Shown: piece after piece, positions 44,001-55,232 of the stretch | Numbering within the stretch: position 1 is the stretch's first letter | How the letters are laid out: each line of letters starts with the position of its first letter | Source: Agarophyton chilense | Taxonomy: Eukaryota > Rhodophyta > Florideophyceae > Gracilariales > Gracilariaceae | Length of the DNA stretch: 64,000 nt | Assembly: GCA_030374765.1 (NCBI GenBank) | Contig: JARGXX010000028.1 | Span: 620,001-684,000, forward strand | Direction of reading: 5' to 3' | Notes under the pieces: model-generated | Database searches by the model: none | What the model saw: only the letters and a program-made list of their open reading frames with translations | What the model was told of the DNA's origin: nothing | Made by a program: the position numbers and the translations under genes

Positions 44001-44219
44001 TCGAAAGATTTGCTTGACACTCTGTCGACATGTCGGAATGCGAGCGATCGATCGCCTAGAGCGGATTTCAACGTTACTCGCTATGAATTTGAGACGAACA
44101 ACATCGACCGCATGATCTGGACACCAGGGAAAACAAACATCGCTGGTCTGCTCACGAAGCAGCTAGTCCACTTTGTCAGACGCTTGAACTTTTGCTGTTT
44201 ACTGAACAGATATCTCTAG
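41055..44219 (+). pseudogene. Copy C pol: integrase, reverse transcriptase, RNase H
   Basis: The frame opens inside the left LTR (MLEGERNL) and enters pol at NVLQLPNDTNG. The zinc motif H-x3-H...CTSC is followed by integrase VCIDHI, LFDPAFNNS and LESKHRIIRD. Then come reverse transcriptase with SSHVFYKVK-like TSHVFYKVK, IDFKTAFLQT and the catalytic box VVDDVLFSG, and RNase H with FSDASR and VVDSKDLLDTL. Stops TAG 42246-42248, TAA 42531-42533 and TAG 42996-42998 are all in phase. Unlike copy A, both reverse-transcriptase Asp residues are kept. Confidence 0.9.
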
Positions 44220-44292
44220 ATTTTGAACAGTCGGTTAGTAGATCTTCGAACAGATCAACCGGGTGGAAGATTACGAAAAAGAGGAAAGTGAA

Positions 44293-44813
44293 TGTAGAAA
44301 TGGTGCAGTATGAAAATTGCATTGACTTGCCATTTTGAATGAACATCTTCGGCATTCAAATACAAAACCCTTGTGCAACATTTACATGACCAAGTACAAA
44401 TATTCACGTGACAACTCTTCTTTACATGACCAAGTTCAAATACTCATGTGACAACTATCCAACACTAAGTATGCAACGTCACTCCTGCTGAACAGCTCCA
44501 CTATCTCTCTTTGCTTTCTTTGTCTACTTATACTGCTCTCCAGTTCGCAATCCTCAAGAAGGCGACAGCGGACTTCTCGATACCTCATATTCTACTAAAG
44601 CTTCTTATTTGTTCTACCTGCACCGCTCGATCTCAACAGTTCCTGCCGATAGCTCCAACCGATCTAAGTTCCCTCTCTTCTTATGCAGCACAAGAAATGT
44701 TGTTCTGTGAGAACAACGTTTTATTGTTCTGTGCACACCACTACAGACTGCTTTATACTTTAGGAACTTCATAGATCTGTTCCCCCGCAATGCTGGAGGG
44801 TGAACGCAACTTG
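44293..44813 (+). repeat. 3' LTR of copy C
   Basis: It starts TGTAGAAA right after a polypurine tract (GAAAAAGAGGAAAG, 44276-44289). It holds a perfect 8-bp hairpin, GTTGTTCT with AGAACAAC around GTG (about 44699-44717). The 521-bp length is a minimum, because the right boundary depends on the truncated left copy. Confidence 0.82.
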
Positions 44814-47800
44814 GACTTAAGTAGTCATACCTGGCGATCAGGTTAGGTCTGGATCGGGCTCGAGTGTTGCAACCGACCATTAAAATGCTACCGATTACTA
44901 CAAACTTTATGTTACCGCCGCATAATAAACTTATTGTTTGTAGCACCGCCGAGTGTTGTTTGTCTCACCGCTTTTATTTCTGTAGCAACAAGATGCCTTC
45001 GGTCACATTTGAGTTCATTCAAAGCCTCGTCAAAAGGCGTGAATGAGACTTGTAAGAACTCAATCTACAGCTTTCATCATGCGTGTAGTGCTGCACTGAT
45101 TAGGCCTCAATCGGCAAATACTTCACCGATGTTTTTAGAGAAGAGCTACTTGCCAAACTACAGCTGCAAGAAGACTTGTAATTTTCAAACTCTGTGTGAC
45201 AGTTCCTAAAAGTGATATGTTCCGAACAGCTGGGGCGGGTCAAGTGTGAGTTTTCCACACGTATAAGCGGAAACACCGAGCGGATGTGTTTTTCTGCGAT
45301 GAGAAGTTTGAGATAGAAAAGCGTCGCTTAATCACGTCGTTTCAGTCGCCAACCTTCACGGACTAATAAATGTTGAGCCAATTAGATTGTTTTGCCCCCC
45401 AGTACGGTTTTGCTTTTCTTGGATACACGGCCACTCAGTATATCGTTAGAGCTTTTTAGGTATCAACCAAACATTTTTTGATCGCATTGGACGGACGTCT
45501 TTTTTTACCGTACGAATCAAAATACAGTAATGGACAAAAGCCGGAGACGATATTTCCTTACTGCGCGATATGCACCGTTCTTGGCTCTTCAACACCGGAT
45601 GGTTGGCGATAAAAGATTAAGGTTGGCGATAAAAGAATTACACATATATGACACTTTGTCCGAAACCAGAACACATACGGTTGTCCGACGTTCACCGTTC
45701 ATGGGGCTAGACGGCTCTCGGCTACAGTTCCAGACTGAAGATCTCCCCAGTTCTGATTAATTCTTTTTTCAACGGGATATCTTTTCAACTACTTTTGAAT
45801 TTTTGGAAACAATTTAGCCCCGGACGGATTATTCATCTCCGAGAACGGCGATCACCGAAAAATGGTTTCAGCAAAACCTTCTTTTTAGACTCCCTCGGAG
45901 CTTTTAGACTCCCTCAGAGCCGTTTTTTCCGATCGGTTTATCAACTGTAACATTGCGCTATTTTGCGCGCTACTGCTAAAAGTCCTAAACATTTTTTCAT
46001 CCAACGTTAAGTAGCATCTAATATTTTTTTAAAAAGAATCATTAAGCTCAACTTTTCCCGGTTAAGCCATTATGTTTAAAATATTTTTGTCATCGAAAGC
46101 ATCATTTTTGAGCTGGTTGAAAAGGTTTATATTTTTTCTGCGAAGGTGCCAATCTCGGCTGAATTATACATTCTGTTCGGGTTTTTAAAGCTTTTAATCT
46201 ACCTGATAGAAGTGGATACAGATATAAAAAGTAGGATCAGGAAAACAGAACGTAAAAAAAATGTTATACTGCATTTTGAGTTTGTCTTGTATCGACCGAC
46301 TTCAGACTATCGCGCATGTTCGATGCTTTGTAATTCTTGCAGCGCTGGTTGAATTTGGGCTTCTATGTCATGCACATGTGACGCAAATGCATGATAAAGA
46401 ACGATGTCCTCGATGCTGATTTTCCGGTTCTGTTTCTGGTTTGCTGTCCAAAATGCGATCGTACGCATCTGAGTTTTTCTCTAATGCCTCTTGTTAATCA
46501 TTTTTATTGCTACATTATCATTAGTATCTCTTCGGGCACTATTCATAAATGCTTTCAACAACTACACTGAAAGCAAGGTCAAAGATCATCGCAATGAACC
46601 TCTCCCTGAAGTGTGCTCTGCATTGTTCTGTTTACTTCATAGACTACGATTCGGTACCATCTCTACCTAAAGTTTTCTATTCTGTTCTTGAACTAGGCAC
46701 TACGTGGCCTAACCCCCCATCAAAGCCGTCTAGGTTCATTGGTGGATGACGCAGTACTCTACCCCGCAATCGGTCAAGTCGAGCTTCACCTGATTGCTCG
46801 CGAACTCGGGTTTTCCGAACCAGGTGCAATCGTTTTGGGTCAATGTAAGGAGCAACTTTGCACTTCATACAGCGGTCTTGCGAGCTGTAGATGTTGTTTT
46901 CTGTCGCGCTTCGAAATGCACCAGGTTCCCAGCATTCTCCCTTCGGGTTCGTGGCTTAGCGACCAGAGGCCGTATGGCGCCTTGGCTTGGCGAAGTGACA
47001 CAGTGCAGCGCAGTGCGCAAACTAGCTGCTCGTTAAAGAATATCTCTAAAGTAGGAAGTGAATATATCTAAATATGTCAAGGTCACATTTTTTTAAGCCG
47101 GGTTTCCCAAAACCGCCTTTAGTTTTCACTCTGTTCCGTTTAACGTTTAACAGCTATTAGTTAAACTTCTAACGAATACTGTACAGACCACTATAAAAGA
47201 AGCGAACGACACAAGTTTCCCTCTTTCTCGGACGGCAAGCGCAAACTTCAAAGCTCCTTTTCACCTTCTTCCCAAGAATATCGACAATTGCACCCATTTG
47301 GGTCTGTCTTATTACAAATTCCACGTGAAATATATGAACTTTGTAAAGAAATGGACAACGTTCGTGAGATGATACAAGAAATATCCAGAAATACTTAAAA
47401 CACATATTTCCGTTTCTTTTTGGGAGGCTTTTTTAAATCAAGCGTCACATATGGTATTTTGGCTCTTCAAAAAGTGTTGTTCATTCAGTTGTCAAGTGAT
47501 CTATTCAATGGTCTTCGCGTTAATTGAAAGGCTATGTTCCTTCTATTCCCGAGTTTTAGGGTGAGCGATTTGTTTCTCTTTCATCATAATTTTCTCTCAT
47601 CTCGTTCGGGTTTTGGAAAAAGAATACTTGTGGAACATTTGAGTGGTCGGCACTTTTCATGCTTTCATTAAAATTGGACTATATGTGAATAAACGTCAAT
47701 GCTCTTTCTCTTTCACTATTTATAAAACAGTTTTGAAATGCGCGAGCTCTTCACCAAGAAAAGTAAGAATTTCCCAGGCTACTTAGCAATTGAAGCACCC

Positions 47801-47823
47801 TGGGTCTTTGCAAGCGTGGTGTG
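44814..47823. other. No supported gene; small tandem duplications
   Basis: Short duplications occur: GGTTGGCGATAAAAGA twice (about 45600-45635) and TTTTAGACTCCCTC(G/A)GAGC twice (about 45885-45920). A minus-strand stretch at about 46740-46860 (TLTQNDCTWFGKPEF, LDLTDCGVEYCVIHQ) looks protein-like but has no name. The last 40 bases before 47824 keep the USP frame open behind a possible splice acceptor. Confidence 0.4.
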
Positions 47824-48831
47824 ATGAATATGGAGAATCTTAGTTACCTATCCGCCTCGCTCCAATGTCTACTTCACGTGGACACGTTTGTACTTGGTAT
47901 CGAAAGCCTAGAATCTCACAAACGACAGAAACACTTCTGTTTGTTACACAAATTGAATGATATTGTGAGTCTTTACAAAGAAGATAAATACAACTGTTCC
48001 CCGCCAGAGAAACTACAGGAAGCCCTGCTTCAAAAAGCGAGCAAGCTTTGTGGAAAAAACTTGCACACTAATTCTGAAGAAGATCCCGCTGCCTTTATTA
48101 AGTGGTTAGTCGAAGAGATGGAACTAGTAGAGTGGAAAGGATGCCACACCCATGGAAAGCCAGACAAGGAATTTTTAGGAGTTCTCCAACACACTGCAAG
48201 TGGAATTCTTTCGATTGCAGCCACTTGTTCAAGTTGCGAGTTTGAGTACAAACAGTATTCTACGTTTGTTCTTTTAAACAGGGACGATTCGAATGTAGTA
48301 GAGTATAATGAAAATTTCCTAGAAAGAATGATCGCGAATACTGGCACAGTTCCGAGTTTTTGCTCGTATTGCAGAGTGGGGATTTCTGGAGATGTCAAGG
48401 TAAGATTAGAAAAGAGTCCGAATCTTCTGATGCTTCGTGTGAATCGTGAAACACAGGAAGGTGAAAATCGGCTTGTGAAGTACAGTGACACACTCGACAT
48501 AAGCACATATGTGAAGGGCGAGGAAACGGATTCAATTTACGATCTAAAAGCAGTTGTTTACAAGGATGAAAGCAGTACTCAGAATCACTACGTGGCCGAC
48601 GTTCGTATTGGGCACGATGATTGGAGCCGAGTTGACGGTTTCATTCGCGAGCGGATACGAAGCGAAGAAGCATTGAAGCGACAGGCGTTGATACTGTTTT
48701 ACGAGAAAAGATATGTAAAGACCGCACAGATGGAGGATATTAGCTCGTCATCATCGTACATGAGTGAAATAGATTTGACGGTCGATATCCCGAGACCTGA
48801 AGGAGGCCGCAATATCTGTTGTCTCTGTTAG
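47824..48831 (+). CDS. Ubiquitin-specific-protease-like protein, catalytic Cys replaced by Ser
   Basis: 335 residues from ATG at 47824. The codons before and after the ATG read GVMNMENLSYLSASLQCL and align with the USP Cys box GLxNLGNTCYxNSxLQCL. The catalytic Cys is Ser7 (AGT, one base from TGT). Two zinc-binding pairs follow, CSSC (about 136) and CSYC (about 180), as in USP fingers. The His box NHYVADVRIGHDDWSRVDG (about 255-275) keeps His and Asp, and ALILFYEKR (about 295) is the conserved end. The last residues are NICCLC, a possible CxC or CaaX-type prenylation signal. Because GV precedes the ATG, the true N-terminus may lie in an upstream exon: TTTGCAAG at 47807-47814 could be the acceptor. 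A ubiquitin-binding pseudoenzyme is the likely role. Confidence 0.78.
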   Translation: MNMENLSYLSASLQCLLHVDTFVLGIESLESHKRQKHFCLLHKLNDIVSLYKEDKYNCSPPEKLQEALLQKASKLCGKNLHTNSEEDPAAFIKWLVEEMELVEWKGCHTHGKPDKEFLGVLQHTASGILSIAATCSSCEFEYKQYSTFVLLNRDDSNVVEYNENFLERMIANTGTVPSFCSYCRVGISGDVKVRLEKSPNLLMLRVNRETQEGENRLVKYSDTLDISTYVKGEETDSIYDLKAVVYKDESSTQNHYVADVRIGHDDWSRVDGFIRERIRSEEALKRQALILFYEKRYVKTAQMEDISSSSSYMSEIDLTVDIPRPEGGRNICCLC

Positions 48832-49894
48832 GATCGTGAGAAGTTCTAGACAGCGAATTTGTGTAGGGTAGATATTTTGGTGAAAAGAAACGCTAAACAA
48901 TAAAAAGCGAAAATATTTGAAAAAGGAGAAACGCGCGATTGGACGCTGTCCTAATGACAGCTGTCCGCTACGTACCACATTTCTGTATAACAAAACCGTT
49001 CACTGGTCAGCTCACACGCCCCCCGGGAACAACTATTGTACGCGCGCCTCAAGGTCGAGCCTCTCGTGGCGCCCCGGGTTCGCCTAGTATAGCTGGCATT
49101 TAAATCCCAAAGTACCTTGGCGAATGTTTCTATACACTTCAACAAAAACTGTCCAACTCATTGTTATGCCACCATCGATATCCAATCTATTCAAGCTCTG
49201 CAAGCGCTGCTTTCTGCGATACTACAAGCTCACATTTCAACCTCTTGCACTGTGCACAAACGCAGTCGTGGTTAGCTCACAATGGAGTGATACCGCAGCA
49301 ACCCAGAAACACAATGAATAAAACCGACCTACAGACAAAGCTATCTGGAGGAAAGGGACAAGCCAGAGAGAAACATCATTGAAAATTTTGTGCCTGCTCT
49401 ACAGTCTCCTTGCCTGGACTGCCTCCTGCCGCCCGTCAGATTCTCAACCTGGTATCGTACTTGACAGTGGAGTATCGGCAAACTAGTCTTTCGCTCGAAG
49501 CTTTAAGCCATCTATACATTTTGCTTCCAGAGCCAAAGGTTTCTTTTTGAAACATGACTGTATCTAGATCAACATCTTTGAGAATATGGCGACAGTGCAC
49601 GCATCGCTGTTCCATTCTGATCCAAATAGGGGCTTCCAAAATGAAGATTGTACAGGAAGATAACTTTGACGAAAAATCACGTAGACTTTCCAGAACAAAA
49701 TGTTTCTCGATCGCCCATTTGTAAAAAAACAATCAAGAACGTCATTTTTTACTCAGAAACAGCACAAGTTTAAAGAAACCTTTGCCTTTCACTAACTCAT
49801 ATCTTTACATTATTCGTTTGCCAACAAATTTCGCAGCACAAGCGACTGGAAGAGTTAGCAGACAATTGATCTCTTCTCAATGTCACCACACTGA
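48832..49894. other. No supported gene
   Basis: A purine-rich AATAAAAAGCG (about 48899-48909) soon after the USP stop may serve as its polyadenylation signal. Short frames on both strands show no recognisable motif. The stretch next to 49895 is the 3' flank of the minus-strand secreted-protein gene. Confidence 0.35.
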
Positions 49895-50275
49895 TCAGTG
49901 AGCGTATGCACCACCACCATGGCCGCCATCACCACCGTCTGCACTGTTATCAAAGTCCCCATGAATTTCTCCACCTCCATATACAACACCAGCAGCTCCA
50001 TTTGCAACCGTTGCATCAGCAAATCCACTGCCACCCGTCTGGTAGCCCGCGTTCAAATTAAATCCACTGTCAGCAACCGCAGGTGCACCAACCCCGGCAA
50101 CCACATTAGCACCTTGCGCAGCAGCATCGCCTCCGTCACCTCCAGAACCACCAACCGCAACACTACTCGAGTGATGGTACGGGGGATAGTATGGATGGTA
50201 GAAGCGGCCAATTGGCAGTCCAAATGATACCATCAGCATAGCGCAAGCAACAAAGATAAACGTCAACGACTTCAT
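49895..50275 (-). CDS. Secreted glycine-rich protein 1
   Basis: 126 residues, ATG at 50275, TGA at 49895-49897. A clear signal peptide (MKSLTFIFVACAMLMVSFG) precedes a short Tyr/His/Pro segment (RFYHPYYPPYHH). The mature part is Gly, Ala and Asp-rich: GGSGGDGGDA, GANVVAGVGAPAV, GYQTGGSGFADATVANGAAG, ending GGGAYAH. It has no Cys after the signal peptide. The same plan and ending occur in the protein at 53481-53846, so they are paralogues. An extracellular-matrix or cell-wall role is an inference from composition; I know no named family. Confidence 0.8.
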   Translation of the reverse strand: MKSLTFIFVACAMLMVSFGLPIGRFYHPYYPPYHHSSSVAVGGSGGDGGDAAAQGANVVAGVGAPAVADSGFNLNAGYQTGGSGFADATVANGAAGVVYGGGEIHGDFDNSADGGDGGHGGGAYAH

Positions 50276-50383
50276 TCTTCTAGATTATGAAAATGCTGAA
50301 GCACCAGACTGTCTTGCTCAATGATGTCAACTTTTGAAGATTCTATGCTCGAGGTTGAGAGTGAATCTTCTCCTGCAATTCCT

Positions 50384-50393
50384 CCATTTATAC
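50384..50393 (-). promoter_or_regulatory. TATA box of secreted protein 1
   Basis: GTATAAATGG on the minus strand, about 110 bases before the ATG. GCAGGAGA (50369-50376 on the minus strand) lies just downstream, as in the paralogue. Confidence 0.6.
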
Positions 50394-53300
50394 TCGAGAA
50401 CTATTGCACCCCTCGAACAAAAAGGAGTCCCATTCCAAGGTTCTTACCATGTCTGTCCTACACAACATGGTCCCTTGCAGAAATATGCGTGAATTTGGAT
50501 GGGGAACTCTTTCATACTCATAGTTTCATGCTTTTTTTTCTTGTTGCAGAGGTGAGCTGGATAAATGAACCAGATATCCCATGTCGTTTGCTACAGAACG
50601 CCCTCCTTTTCCGGATCTCTTACAAAATAACCCAATTTTTCAGAGGCAACCCTTTTCTCAGCCGGCCATAACGCCTTTGTGTTTTGTCGTATGGTTTTGA
50701 TCGTTTGTCAGATGCAATTAAGTATTTTGTACATGTTGTCAAATTCCGGGATTAATAATGTTTGTTAGCACGTGTCTCGCCCAAGGTCTTCCTTCCAACG
50801 AGGGAGAGACGGGGAATGGCACCTGTCCTTTTCATTGTGTAACTTTCATGATGTGCTTTGGTGACGGACTCGAGGAACGGTGGCGAGCAAAACATCTGCA
50901 TACCCCTCTTTTATCAGACTGCGCCCGAAAAGCGCTGCTCAAACTATATCTACGTGGAGCTACTTCCAACGACAGATGTAGCTTGTGGAATCAGAGATAC
51001 AACAGTAGGGTTGTGTCACGACTGCTTTCAGAGGCATTGAGTTCCATCGAATATCAAAGGCTTTTGGGGGCAAACGCCGAACTTCCGGTACATTCCTTAC
51101 CAACTACTGACTAAGACGTGCCAACAGTGACATCTTCATAGATCGTGGAGAAAAGTGTTGGTACATCTGCCCACTCTCTCCCTGCATACACCCATATATA
51201 TCTGACTTTTGGCTCTTACATGAAAGGCTTGTCTAGGGATTTTGCAGCTATTCCAGAGAGTGTCTTACAACTGGCTCTTCCAAGACCGCAGTTAATCTGG
51301 TTTCATCTTCACAGCTCTACACAACCAAATCATTTTTCCCTCTTCAGAATAATGGCTAGAATTTTATCCTTCTCTGTCCATATCAAAACGGTGTATCTGA
51401 TTGAGATATTGTTGAGGAATGTGGAAAAATAGAGAGAAACAAGTGGAATGGTGGAATAATTTATTTGATAATCTGTGCATCTGCTTGTGCAGAACCGGAA
51501 ACGTTTAAGTACAGCAAGGATGATTCCACATTCAGGCGACATCTACTGTATGATCAAGTCACTACATTCTCAAGGATTCTTGAGGATGTTCTGAAAGGTC
51601 TTGGGTGTCTTTCCCCTATGACAGTCTATGTGTATTGGACGCTTAGGATGTAGAACTTGATGATGACTAGGAAATTATTACACTGCATTTCAGAACCATA
51701 TAAAGACAGGCACAAAGCAGACTCTGGTCATCGACTCAGAAGTCAGCTTCGACGCTCACAGTTTGCATATTCTGCGTGAAAGATATCTTACCTTACACTA
51801 CGACCCATTGGTCTCGATCTAAGAACGCAGCACCATAAGGTTAGTCTTTCCCGAAAATCTTGTGCGACATCACACGGCGCTCCAGACAAACGGTGACGTA
51901 TGCTGATGAAATACTCATGGTGACGTATACTGATGCAACATTCATGGTGACTGTACCCGTCTCACTGACAAGAAGATGGCTTGTGTTTTAATCAGAAAAG
52001 GTCTTATCCGAGATATTCGGAATTTTGGAAGCAATTTTGATTGTGGGGATACGTTAAAACTGCCAGCTCCCCAGAAAAACAAAAATGCAACTGCAAAAAC
52101 GCCAGACCCGCCGTGCTGAAAATGTCGGGAGGATGCTGACCCTCACAAAGTTCGACTTGGATCTAGTCGTTGAGTCTCCACGTGTTTCTAAGTGGTAAAC
52201 GCATATTCTCTGAAAGCCTTTCCCCTACCACTCGAACAGTTTCCCCACTTTCATCAGTCACCCTGTTCATACGGCGTGCCCTCGTTGTTCGAAACCAATT
52301 TATGCAAATTTGAAACACTGTCTGCCTCAGCTGCAAAGAAACAGCATATTATTATCTAGTGAACTCGAATCTAAAGTTAAAGCGGCGAATGCCACCTGAC
52401 TTGTACTTGCGGGTACCAGTACGATGCTAGGAGGGTCGAGGAGGAAGGAAAGCAACTAGATAATGTGTTCCAGGCATACCAGGAAGGGCTGACGTTTTCT
52501 CGAACGGTGGCTTTTTCTGCAAAACAAAGGCTTAGCTGACACGCTGGATTTGTAAAAGCTACATTCGTTTGGGATAGAAGGGTCAGTGTCAGGGCAAATG
52601 CTCTTATTTTAGGTCATACGCTTCGAAAGGGTTTGCTTCAAATTCCAGAAAGGTAAGTGAATCATAAAATGATATTTGCACGATGAGCTTGAAGAGGGTG
52701 ATACCCCACGACAATGCGGGCTAACTATCCAGCAAGGATATCTCCTTTTTTTTTCAGGACCCCACACCCTTGCTCCGATTTGCTTTGCTGACATTCTATG
52801 ATTGGCCGTGCTTCGAAGCAATTGTTCTTCTTACACGAAGCCATGTTTGAGTTCGTATTACCTCGAAACGAAATGTCATATTCGGGGCTCATCCGTTTTG
52901 GGTTAGAACGCTTACACCTATCTCAATGGACATTTGCTCGAAATCTCCTCGGACATCGACCCTCTAGAACGGTAAAAACGATGGCGCTCAGTTGGCCATA
53001 CGGGCAATTTCCTTGTCTTTACAGAGATAGACAAAAGCGCATAAACACTATTGGTTAAAAGTGGATTAAATACCAGTCATAACACGTAAGATGGTCAATC
53101 ATGTGGTGCAAACATTTCCAAACTGTCCATTCATGTTGAATGCCGTTTCTTTACTGCATATGGTGTGAAGCCTGATTCGCATTTCTTTTTCAGCACTCCG
53201 TGCGTTTATGAGAAGCTGAAAAGAAGCTGAAACCGGAAAAGTCTTGGAGATGGTTGCAGATAATAAGCAAAGTTGCAGGCAGTCACTTTGAGGAGGAACC

Positions 53301-53480
53301 CCACTTTATCATGATGACGGATCTACATGCTCAATGGAAACTAGTAATTGACGTGTTCAGAAACTACATGTTTATGAGAGGTCACGAAGAGGATAGTATT
53401 TAACTTCAGCCGGTGCCCATTTCGCATTCATGCTTTGTTCATCCGATGCAAGTCAACCCAACCACATGGAAGGCATCATT
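50394..53480. other. No supported gene; one short tandem repeat
   Basis: A 27-bp unit beginning GGTGACGTAT is repeated about 2.4 times (about 51893-51955). A possible splice acceptor (TTTTCTTGTTGCAG, about 50537-50550) and several frames of 60-118 codons exist, but none has a motif or plausible composition. Confidence 0.4.
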
Positions 53481-53846
53481 CTAGTGAGCATACGCGTCGC
53501 CTCCCGGACCGCCACCACCACCTGTTGCAGAATTAGAAAACGAGCCAGAAATCGAGCCACTGCCGACCACAGTACCAGAGGCACCATTGGCAACATTTGC
53601 AATGGCGAAACCATCTCCACCAGCCTGATAGCCGAAATTAACATTCTTTCCCGTGCCTGATACAGCAGGTCCACCTACTCCAGCCACTACGTTAGCACCC
53701 ACCGCAGTTGCATCACCTCCATCACCTCCTGATCCTCCGATGGCAGTGGATGACTTGTACTTCGGATAGTAATACGAACGAACCGGAGCGGCTGATGTTA
53801 ATACGAGAACAATAGACAAGACTGCTAGGAAAGAAAACGACTTCAT
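53481..53846 (-). CDS. Secreted glycine-rich protein 2
   Basis: 121 residues, ATG at 53846, TAG at 53481-53483. Signal peptide MKSFSFLAVLSIVLVLTSAAP, then RSYYYPKYKSS. The Gly-rich body shares with protein 1 the blocks GGSGGDGGDA, GANVVAGVG.PAV, NFGYQAGGDGFA, ANVANGASG and the ending GGDAYAH. Identity is roughly half by eye. It has Gly/Ser runs in place of the Asp/His residues of protein 1 near the end. Both genes lie on the minus strand, about 3.2 kb apart, consistent with an old tandem duplication. Function unknown; extracellular location is well supported. Confidence 0.82.
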   Translation of the reverse strand: MKSFSFLAVLSIVLVLTSAAPVRSYYYPKYKSSTAIGGSGGDGGDATAVGANVVAGVGGPAVSGTGKNVNFGYQAGGDGFAIANVANGASGTVVGSGSISGSFSNSATGGGGGPGGDAYAH

Positions 53847-53950
53847 TTTTTGGATGAAAGAGGGGTGATCTAGTAGAGTTCAAAGCACCAAGCAGCGTTG
53901 ATGTAGTGGCGAAAGTCCCTTCTGCAAGTCCGCTTGGAAACAATCTCCTG

Positions 53951-53962
53951 CCCTCTTTTATG
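53951..53962 (-). promoter_or_regulatory. TATA-like box of secreted protein 2
   Basis: CATAAAAGAGGG on the minus strand, about 105 bases before the ATG. It is followed by GCAGGAGA (53944-53951), matching the arrangement at secreted protein 1. Confidence 0.55.
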
Positions 53963-54938
53963 CTGTTCCGAATATATAAGCAGATTAAAATCTCAGCCAT
54001 AAGCTTCAATAAATTGCAGAGCTGGTTTCCATTCCTTCTGATGCTTCTGAATTCGGATGATTTCTTGTTTTGTCAACTGCTTTATTAGATGATACGAGGA
54101 AGAGGTCCCCAAAAAGAAAATTTGAGATATCTCTTTCCAGTAGATCCAGTAAGAAATTGAAGAACCAGTGAGCTAAACAATCAGGTTGATCTGTATGTCT
54201 TTGTATGCAAAGATATCTGAATTCACGTAAAGTAATTCTGGATCCCAAATTCGGCACACCGAAAGGCTGAAGCTCGAACACTTGAACCCAGACAAACAGG
54301 AATCATACTCATTTGGCACAGATGGGTCGTTGTGTCTTGCCATCAATTAAATATTTGTATGTACTCTGTAAGGTGTCAAAATAAATGGTTCAGTAGTCCA
54401 GGGTTGGAAATAAATCTGCACTGCTTTTCAAAGAAAACGGGTATTCCTTTTGTGATATTCCATGTGATGCACTACATATGTGGGATGACAAGACCTATCC
54501 CTTGTCACCATGCTAAGTGCGTAGCTTCGACAAAAAGAACTCTATAGCTGTGGGTCTCGACTGACAAATCATCTTCAAGATATCACCGCATCATGGGTTA
54601 AAGCAACTTACCAATCAGACATCAGGCCCCCCAAGGCACTGGACCAAATGTAGGTGAAGCCCGACAGTCCTGACGCATGAGAAGCAGACACGATCACTAT
54701 CAATGTGACAATTTGTCAAGGATAAAAACCTGATCCTCCAAAAATCACTATCTCTTCTAGACTATCCGGCTTGTCACTAACCCTTGCCCTCAACGAAATG
54801 CCACCGAAGCACCCCTCAAATCTCATTGTCTATTCTTGAGTTGGGTTTTGCACCAAACCACTTCAAGTTTTGTGTTTGACTAACGCTAAAAGGTGATCTT
54901 GTTCAGAAACTAGTCGAAATTTTATTTCATACACCTAT
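53963..54938. other. No supported gene
   Basis: Upstream region of secreted protein 2, then sequence without a sustained frame on either strand. No repeat or hairpin of note. Confidence 0.35.
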
Positions 54939-55232
54939 TCAATATCGCATCAAGTATCGGAGTTGTCCTTTTGCGTCCTCTGTATGCCGTAGTAAGTCTT
55001 GCAAGAATAATCTTGGCTCCCTTTTTTTTTGAAGCAATGTGACTCGAACCTTTATTTCCAGCCCGTGACAAAAGCAAGTACGTACAAAACCTTTCAGTAC
55101 CACAAACATAACAGTTCCATCAACTGAACAGTTGCCATTGACTCGATCTGATTCAAAAACATTTAAGCCTTGAACTGTAGACCGAGAATCACGTTCACAC
55201 GGGAAGTTTTCTTTCCACTCGATGTACTCCAT
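54939..55232 (-). CDS. Hypothetical protein next to the gypsy LTR
   Basis: 97 residues from ATG at 55232, which is only 14 bases beyond the end of the gypsy LTR. The core (NGNCSVDGTVMFVVLKGFV, GLEIKVRVTLLQKK) alternates like beta strands and looks genuine, but I cannot name it. Either the 5' part of this gene was separated by the gypsy insertion, or the LTR now provides its leader. No Cys-rich or membrane segment is seen. Confidence 0.4.
   Translation of the reverse strand: MEYIEWKENFPCERDSRSTVQGLNVFESDRVNGNCSVDGTVMFVVLKGFVRTCFCHGLEIKVRVTLLQKKREPRLFLQDLLRHTEDAKGQLRYLMRY

Larger units (their letters stand above)
40938..44813 (+). mobile_element. Divergent Ty1/copia element, copy C, deleted
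   Basis: LTRs at 40938-41078 and 44293-44813 flank a pol region related to copy A. Gag, protease and the primer-binding site are missing: the left LTR runs directly into the sequence just before the integrase zinc motif. The left LTR itself lacks 380 bp that the right one has. The coding part has three stops, all in one frame. No target duplication could be found, possibly because the LTR end was lost in the internal deletion. Confidence 0.88.

Noticed and set aside
44814-44818. Target-site duplication for copia copy C
   Set aside because: The flanks AGTAA (left) and GACTT (right) do not match; the LTR end may have been lost with the internal deletion.
49898-50227. Plus-strand Thr/Ser-rich frame opposite secreted protein 1
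   Set aside because: A shadow of the glycine-rich gene; the minus-strand frame has a signal peptide and a paralogue.
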